Below, piece by piece: positions 57,233 to 64,000 of a DNA stretch of 64,000 nucleotides (position 1 is the first letter of the stretch; every line of letters starts with the position of its first letter). The DNA lies in NCBI GenBank assembly GCA_033060915.1, contig CM065394.1, forward strand, positions 36,699,501 through 36,763,500. Direction: 5' to 3'. A program made the translations under genes and the position numbers. A model generated the notes under the pieces. The model ran no database searches and was not told the DNA's origin. It worked only from the letters and a program-made list of their open reading frames with translations. The DNA comes from Euryodendron excelsum (taxonomy: Eukaryota > Streptophyta > Magnoliopsida > Ericales > Pentaphylacaceae).

Positions 57233-58007
57233 TCTTGCTCCCTATAAGTATAGTGACCGTTTGAAAGAACCAGACTAACCAATTAATATGAGTTCGGCTA
57301 TGCCACATTATTCTGGTAGAGAATCCTGTACAAAAATACTTGCAATAATTGTATGTTTGAATATTAAATTTGTAAGCAAAAAAATAAAATTACTTATACA
57401 TATTCATTTTTTTTATGCTTTGTTTTAATTTTCAAAAAAAAAGAAAACAAAAATGTTATAAAACAGGAGCTTGTTCCACTTTATTTTCTTTTTCATTTTT
57501 CTTTCTGATCCCGAATCCAAAATCTGCAAGAAAACTTGTACCGCGTAGCCTTATCCAACCATTCTTTGATCAATTTTGATTAAAAGTTGTGCTTCCTAGT
57601 CTTATTCAAGCAACAAAAACTAAAGACCCTGCTGTTTGTCAATGGCCAGTCTTGGCCAGCGAAAACACCCTGCAAGTTCACAATTTCTTTAACTGGTTGT
57701 CTTGATATTATTTTCGGGGAAGAAGTATCCTCTGTTGAGGCAGGATTATGTAATCTAGAAAGAAGAATATAATAAGCTATTCTAATGTTTGACGGCTTGA
57801 TTTCATTACTTGGGCAAGGAGAAGTGGGATTGGAGATTAAGAAACTTCAACTTAAAGCAAAAAACTTATGGGTGGGTAGCTAGCTAGACTTGAGGGTTGC
57901 CTCTAAGACTAGTAATGCACACTTTCACAAGTTTTTCCAGCTGCGCCTAAACATTCAAATTGCATTCCAAGTATGTCCCAAAACAATGGCAGACTGACCA
58001 GCTGCCT

Positions 58008-58079
58008 TTATATATATACTAATGATGATGACAACCCTTCTGATCTCTCTCTCTCACTCTCTCTCTCTCTCTCTCTCTG
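58008..58079 (+). promoter_or_regulatory. TATA box and CT-rich leader of the PLD gene
   Basis: A TATATATATA box at about 58,009-58,018 is followed by a (CT)n tract (58,045-58,078) and then the ATG at 58,115. Spacing fits transcription starting near the CT tract. Confidence 0.65.
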
Positions 58080-58114
58080 TGCCAAAGAGAATTAATATTT
58101 GTAAGGCTAGAGCA

Positions 58115-60714
58115 ATGGAGGGAAAGCAGAGGTTCCTCCATGGAACACTTGAAGCTACCATATTCCATGCCACACCTTCCACACCACCTTTCCCCTTCAA
58201 TGTAAGTGCTCTCTAAATTTATGATCACTACAGTGCCTTTGCATAATTGTCTATATATATACATATACTAAATGTCTCTATATATCGAATTTTGCAGTGT
58301 ATATTTGGAAATGGAAAGCCCACCTATGTGACTATTAAGATAAATCACAAGAAGGTAGCAGCAACAAGCCAAGAAACTGACCGCGTTTGGAACCAAACCT
58401 TTCAAATCCTCTGTGCTCATACATCTGATTCGATAATCACCATTGCCTTGAAGACCAAGTGCTATGTCTTGGGAAAGATCCATATCCAGGCCCATCAGCT
58501 GTTGAGCGAAGCTAGTTTGATCAATGGTTTCTTCCCACTCAACATGGAAAACGGATCAAAGCCGAACCCAAAACTCAAGCTGAGGTTCATGCTATGGTTT
58601 AAACCAGCAGAACTCGAACCCTCCTGGGGAAAATTACTCGGTAATGGTGGATTCGAGGGGTTGAAGAATGCTACATTTCCTCAGCGCTCCAACTGCATTG
58701 TCAGGCTGTATCAAGATGCTCACCATGGTTCCACCTTCCAACCACCATTTGACCTTTGTGGGGCCCCAAGAAAATTGTGGGAGGATGTATACAAAGCCAT
58801 TGAGAATGCAAAGCATTTGATTTACATTGCAGGGTGGTCTTTCAATCCGAAGATGGTGCTGGTAAATGGGACTATATTTGTATATATATATATAATACAA
58901 CTTCTCAGCAATTCTTGATCCCTTTTGTTGTAAAAATCTGATGTGTTTTTGAGCAGGTTCGTGACCCTGAAACAGACATTCAACATGCACGAGGCGTAAA
59001 GCTTGGTGAGTTGTTGAAGAGGAAAGCAGAGGAAGGTGTAGCTGTGAGGATTATGCTTTGGGATGATGAAACTTCCTTACCCATCATCAAGAATCAAGGG
59101 CTGATGAGAACCCATGATGAAGATGCCTTGGCCTACTTCAAACACACCAGAGTAATATGCAGACTATGCCCTCGGTTGCACCACAAGTTCCCCACACTCT
59201 TTGCTCATCATCAGAAAACCATAACTCTGGACACCAGAGGACACTGCTTCTCTTCAAGAAATCCTGAAATCATGAGCTTTGTTGGTGGGTTAGATCTCTG
59301 TGATGGCCGGTATGATACGGAGGAACATTTGCTCTTTCGAACTCTTACTACAGAATCCCATTGCCATGATTTCTACCAGACAAGCATTGCCGGAGCTAGC
59401 CTCCACAAAGGCGGGCCGAGAGAGCCATGGCATGATGCTCATGCCTGTATCATTGGTGAAGCTGCTTGGGATGTGCTGAAGAATTTCGAGCAAAGGTGGA
59501 GAAAGCAATGTGATCCTTCATTACTAGTCTCAGTAAGCACAGTCTCAGATCTCTGTCAGCAGCCTAGTACTCCAACAACCATTTCCAATGAAAGGGACTG
59601 GAAAGTTCAAGTGTTTCGATCGATTGATCACATCTCAGCAAGCCAAATGCCGAAGAACTTCACTGTGGAACGGAGCATCCATGAAGCTTATGTAGAAGCA
59701 GTAAGGCGTGCTGAGAGGTTTATATATATTGAAAACCAGTACTTTATAGGAGGTTGCCATATGTGGGAGAAAGATCAACATTGTGGCTGCAGAAACTTGA
59801 TCCCAATTGAGATTGCACTCAAGGTGGCAAGTAAAATCAAAGCAAAAGAGAGGTTTGCAGTGTATGTCGTAATCCCAATGTGGCCGGAAGGAGTGCCGGA
59901 GAGTGAACCTGTTCAGGATATACTGCATTGGACTAGAGAAACAATGGTGATGATGTATAAATTGATTGGAGAAGCAATAAGAGAAAGTGGTGAACCTGGG
60001 CACCACCCAAGAGATTACTTGAACTTCTTTTGCCTTGCTAACAGGGAGAAGAAGGGCAAAGGAGAGTTTGTTCCTCCATATTCTCCTCATCCTGGAACAC
60101 AGTACTCAAATGCCCAAAAGCATAGGAGGTTCATGGTTTATGTTCATTCCAAGCTCATGATAGGTAGGAATATACTCAACACTGAATACTCTGTTTTATC
60201 ATAATATAAAATATTTGGGAAAAACAATGCTAGTTGAAATTACCTATTCTGCTGTTGATCTTTTGCTGTTTATTCTTCAGTGGACGACATATACATGTTG
60301 ATAGGCTCTGCAAATGTAAACCAGCGATCCATGGATGGGCAACGAGACACTGAAATTGCAATAGGATGCTATCAGTTCAAAGAGGGAGAGCACAAGTTCA
60401 GTCAGGGGGATATTCATTCTTACCGTTTTTCACTGTGGTACGAGCATACTGGACGAGCTGAAGAATTGTTCGGAGAACCTCATACCTTGGAATGCATTCA
60501 AATGATCCGTTCTATAGGAGACCAGATGTGGAAGATTTACAGTGGAGAGGAAGTCATAGACATGGAAGGTGTCCATTTAGTTACTTACCCTGTCAGTGTA
60601 ACCAGTGATGGTTCTGTTGAGGATGTAGAGGATGGTAGATGTTGCTTTCCAGACACAAAAGCTCTAGTTAAGGGGAAGAGATCAAAATTTCTACCACCTA
60701 TAGTCACCACATAG
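58115..60714 (+). CDS. PLDALPHA4: phospholipase D epsilon / alpha-4
   Basis: Hydrolyses membrane phospholipids to phosphatidic acid. Exons 58,115-58,201, 58,298-58,861, 58,957-60,163 and 60,281-60,714, all GT-AG with agreeing phases, give 763 residues, the family's usual length. A C2 domain occupies about 1-125. In it the acidic calcium-binding loop usual in PLD alpha (DDNPIG-type) is replaced by ALKTKCYVLG, as known for epsilon, which needs little calcium. The two HKD motifs are complete: HQKTITLD at 302-309 and HSKLMIVDD from 614. IYIENQYFIG and the conserved C-terminal region ending in PPIVTT are present. No damage is seen. In Arabidopsis this enzyme is plasma-membrane associated and linked to nitrogen response. 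Identity is supported by the neighbouring PRA1.F and kinase genes. Confidence 0.96.
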
Positions 60715-61341
60715 TTACAAAGATTGTTTAGATTCTCATGGCTACACATGATCAGAGTGTTCATACTAATTGTTCTTGTATACATTAAATTGTAAAAACA
60801 AAAAAGTAAGTCACCCATTCTCTTTTCTCCTTTCTTTTTCTTCTTCTTCTTCTTCTCCTTTTTTAATTTTTTTTCCAAGCATTGTAATTACAGGGGAAGT
60901 GACTGAAGGTCTACCAAAATCACGTGGCTGCATAAAGTAACCAACTGATATCTCACTCTCTTCTTGTCAAAAAATCTTGGAAGCTAAGATTAAACTGAAG
61001 AGATAAATATGGCAATCTTATTTTATTAATTTCGAATATATGCAAGCAATGAACAGATCATTATGGCAATGAATTTAAAACTCAAAATAGATAACAAGGT
61101 CACAAATACATTACATCCATAGTAAGAGTAACAAAGAATTCTAAAGCAAATCATTACAGCAAACTTTAGAATTCTGAAAGCAAATGAATACAGCCAACTT
61201 TCTTCACAAAGAAAATCTGAATCTTCACAAGTAACTCTTTTGAGTTTTGAGGGGTACCACATGATGATGAAGAGCGCAGCAGAGTGGGAACTATATGATA
61301 CACAGAAAAGTTGCAGATGGATGAACCAGGAGAGGCTATCT
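60715..61341. other. convergent 3' UTRs of the PLD and thioredoxin genes
   Basis: The PLD 3' UTR (with a (TTC)n run near 60,838-60,858) meets the 3' UTR of the minus-strand thioredoxin gene. The overlapping reading frames on the minus strand are not genes. Confidence 0.65.
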
Positions 61342-64000
61342 TCAAGTAGATTCCTCAGACCTATCATCAGAAGCAGGAGAAATTCCAGGAAGGTTAAGAC
61401 TTCCATCACTTTTGGGTGAACATCTACTCTGACCAGTGCTGCTATGAGTTGCAATTGCATCCTTCAATTTTTGTAACTGCATTTTGGAAAATAATTAAAT
61501 AAAAGAATGGAAATATGCAAGAATGTGTGTGCTGAGAGAGTGTGGACTTGTTGCGACTCTTACAGAAGAATGCAGGAGCACTCGAATGGAAATGGAAATG
61601 GTTAGACTGGAAATAATCCTACCTTTGCAAGTGAGCAGGTAAAGGATTCTAGCAGCCTATCTGCTCCCCGATAGAATTGGAAATATGGAAGCACCTTTAC
61701 ATTCAAACTTTTGCACAAGGATTTATTCTCATCAAAGTTCACTTTAAGAAATAAAATTTCTGGGTGCTCTTCCGCAATTTTGCAGAGCTGAGGTAACGAG
61801 TAGAAGAAGCATCAAAACAGGTGAAAGATACATGCATTACATCCACATAAACTTAAACCACAACATCAAACAGTCTGAAACTAGCACTCTTTCAAATTAT
61901 AGACGGCATACCAATACAGTCCCCAAAAGATAAGTTGGCCAATCGATACCAATCTTCAAATAAGACGAGATTACATCATCCATTAGGAAGAATGAAAGTG
62001 ATTGTAGTATTAATTCCAGGAGGCTAATTTTCTTATAAGGCAGCAATATGGCTGGCACAGCATATGATATAAAATGTTGGGTGGTCAATAAACAAGTCAA
62101 ATAGCAACCTCAGCTAAAATACATGTTTCCGATGGAAAAGTGGCAAGAGAAGAGTGTATGGAATTAGAATGAGTACATTCATGCAAAACTATAGGCAGCA
62201 CCACTTGAGGAAAAGATCAGAAACAGTCCTCTAAGAGAGGGTGCTTATTTGCAATAAACCAGCAACTGAACCACAAGTGTTTTGTCTCACTGTAAAGTTG
62301 TTACAAGGGTAAGAGGGAGGTCAAAAGAACTAACATAAAGAACATTCAAGAAGACATAATGGCCTATGTACTTTATGAAACAAATCTGCCAGGAAAGAGC
62401 CAAATGACCAAGAAGAATTTGATGTAACTGATCTAAGCAGCAGAAACAAGCATTATTGTGTTGCATTGAGTAGTTTTCTTCTTCCATGATGAAAATGTAT
62501 ATTCAATTATTCTACCAACAGTTTTATTCAGCAGGCTACAATTTCATGATGGTGCTTTTGGAGCAGCAAAACCTCCCCTTCCCCTCTTTAAAAAAACAGG
62601 AGCTCTCCAAGTATTTCTTAAACAATGAGTTTCCTTCATTTAACTAATTATTGCAGTAGATTTGAAATCCCCTTTCTCATTATCTACACAGAAGGTTTGG
62701 GGAGGATGAGAGTAAGATTTAGTAAGAGGGATATCATCTCACCTTGGGAAATAATGCCCGACAAGAGGCACACCATGTGCCATAAAAATCAACAATGACT
62801 AATCTATCTCCTGCTTGACTTAACGCACCTAGAAATTCTTGTGTGGAATGGATATCAACCATATTTGGGCCTGCATTCTTTTCCCACCATTTGGGCTGAT
62901 TGGCGTCAGCTGCAGAGGCATGTACCTGAAGTAACACATACAATACCAAAAATGACAGCCACCACTAAAAGCCTGATTTATAACAATGAAAACAAGATCA
63001 AAGAAGCAAATTAAGAACGAGACGTAGAATTTAGCATCCCATTCCTTCTCTTAAAGAAGCTAATAGAAAATTATTCTGCTAGAAGTTTGAAAAGAATTCT
63101 TATGTATTATACCAATACTACATTGGGTTTTGACAAGTGCAGGATTGGATAGCAAGTTACCAAATGGACTCTACATTTTAGAGCAAAGTCCGAGACAAAG
63201 CACGTCAAAGTGATTTGACAATGAATCTTTAATCTTCACAACATTTATTATACTTGTTTCCCTAAAAACTAGTCTATCCTGATTTACTATACAGAACAAT
63301 CAATAACACCCTTCCGCCTGGGAAAATATATTCAGAATGAAAAATGACAAATTTCACATTTTTATTTCATTTGGAGCTGTCGAACTTACTTGTTTAGATA
63401 CCCAATGTATTGGCCAGCAATGTGTATTCATAAAACAAATTCTTAATGATGGAAATAACTTATTCCTTGAAGCATGATTGCATGAGGAATAAAGGCCGCA
63501 ACCCTAAACCATAAATCACAATATTCCAGCGCAATCTATCTCTGCCAAATATTAACTAACTCTAACCAAAGAGTCATTCAAGTGCTTACACAAAAAATGC
63601 ATCAGCAAATAAGATGAACTCCACAAATGGAGAAATATAGCAGACATTAATTTACTTAGTTTCAGAAAGTTATAAAGCCATAAAAAACACAGTTAGTGAC
63701 AATGCAGAGTGCGACTATAACTGGCATAGAAACACAATTAGAGACAAGCAGCTAATCAGTAAAGTTTCAAAAAACGGATCAAAACCACCATTGGAGACAA
63801 GGCAGAGTTCCACCGCAACTGGAAAATAGCAAATCAAACATATGGGTATTCAAGAAAGTAGCAAGTAAGCGGGCAATCAAACTAATTAGACGCCCGGGCA
63901 ATCGAAACAAAACATAGAGAGAGTGCAATACCTTGAAAGAAACCAAACGCCTTCGGTGAATGGAGAGAAGAGGGCGAGGATGATCAGCAATAGAGCCTGC
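61342..64000 (-). CDS. ACHT-type thioredoxin-like protein, plastid (thioredoxin-like 1), 5' end off the window
   Basis: Four exons on the minus strand: 63,932 to beyond 64,000; 62,743-62,925; 61,623-61,787; 61,342-61,476 with the stop at 61,342-61,344. All junctions are GT-AG and in phase 0. The readable part has about 23 residues of transit-peptide-like sequence, then [10 protein letters not shown], the thioredoxin fold with the redox motif WCASC (usual in this type: WCGSC), [16 protein letters not shown], the cis-Pro LPYF and a Ser-rich tail. This matches ACHT3/4/5-type (atypical Cys-His-rich) thioredoxins, which oxidise or reduce plastid targets such as 2-Cys peroxiredoxin. Both active-site cysteines are kept. 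The start codon and most of the transit peptide are outside the window. Confidence 0.92.

Larger units (their letters stand above)
54216..58007. other. intergenic between PRA1 and PLD genes
   Basis: The first ~150 bp are the PRA1 leader and promoter. The region contains a diverged solo LTR at 55,697-56,409, a 42-bp tandem duplication at 56,820-56,904 and a hAT MITE at 56,905-57,232. No other gene is seen. Confidence 0.6.

Noticed and set aside
61026..61460. 144-codon minus-strand ORF
   Set aside because: It is a different frame across the last exon and 3' UTR of the thioredoxin gene.
1..64000. CRISPR arrays, bacterial operons, rRNA or tRNA genes
   Set aside because: None visible; tandem repeats found lack spacers of CRISPR type, and no tRNA cloverleaf was recognised by eye.

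Overview
The window is plant nuclear DNA, most likely from a eudicot and probably a woody one. The evidence is AT-rich intergenic DNA full of LTR retrotransposons and MITEs, GT-AG introns, GA/CT-rich leaders, and genes of plant-specific families: cytosolic serine acetyltransferase, a UspA-kinase, PRA1.F, phospholipase D epsilon and an ACHT thioredoxin. The species cannot be named from the sequence. Layout: (1) 1-18,010 holds a tandem family of small Cys-rich secreted thionin-like peptides in three units. Unit A has only exon 2 in the window. Unit B is broken. Unit C is intact. B and C each lie behind an array of about four ~100-bp repeats that carry a TATA-like motif, and a long 3' flank was copied together with them. 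Insertions that differ between the units can be dated against each other: a hAT MITE in the B promoter array; a 0.9-kb solo LTR with a 4.86-kb Copia element nested inside it in the B intron; a SINE-like sequence in the C array; a ~0.5-kb insertion in the C intron; and a mitochondrial cob fragment in the C 3' flank. (2) 18,168-19,055 (minus) is an intronless, GC-rich serine acetyltransferase gene of the cytosolic SERAT1;1 type. (3) 19-28.8 kb is intergenic, with MITEs and one candidate small secreted-peptide gene at 21,571. (4) 28,867-37,856 is a decayed 9-kb Ty3/Gypsy element of Tat type, read on the minus strand. It carries an intron-containing ORF on the plus strand and has lost most of gag. 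(5) 37.9-42.6 kb is intergenic, with a hAT-like MITE and a ~450-bp foldback element.

(6) 42.6-64 kb is the gene-rich end: a nine-exon UspA/receptor-like cytoplasmic kinase (44,118-49,494, plus), an intronless PRA1.F gene (53,649-54,215, minus), a four-exon PLD epsilon gene (58,115-60,714, plus) and the 3' four exons of an ACHT-type plastid thioredoxin (61,342 to beyond 64,000, minus). Between them lie MITEs, a segmental duplication that preserves the empty site of one MITE, and a diverged solo LTR of the 29-38 kb Gypsy family. The set SERAT1;1 / kinase / PRA1.F / PLD epsilon matches genes that, from recalled locus numbers, are neighbours in Arabidopsis but spread over chromosomes 1, 3 and 5, so the window looks like one unfractionated ancestral block.

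The genes do not form a pathway. The thionin-like cluster is probably defence-related, and the others are housekeeping or signalling genes (cysteine synthesis, kinase signalling, vesicle traffic, phosphatidic-acid signalling, plastid redox).
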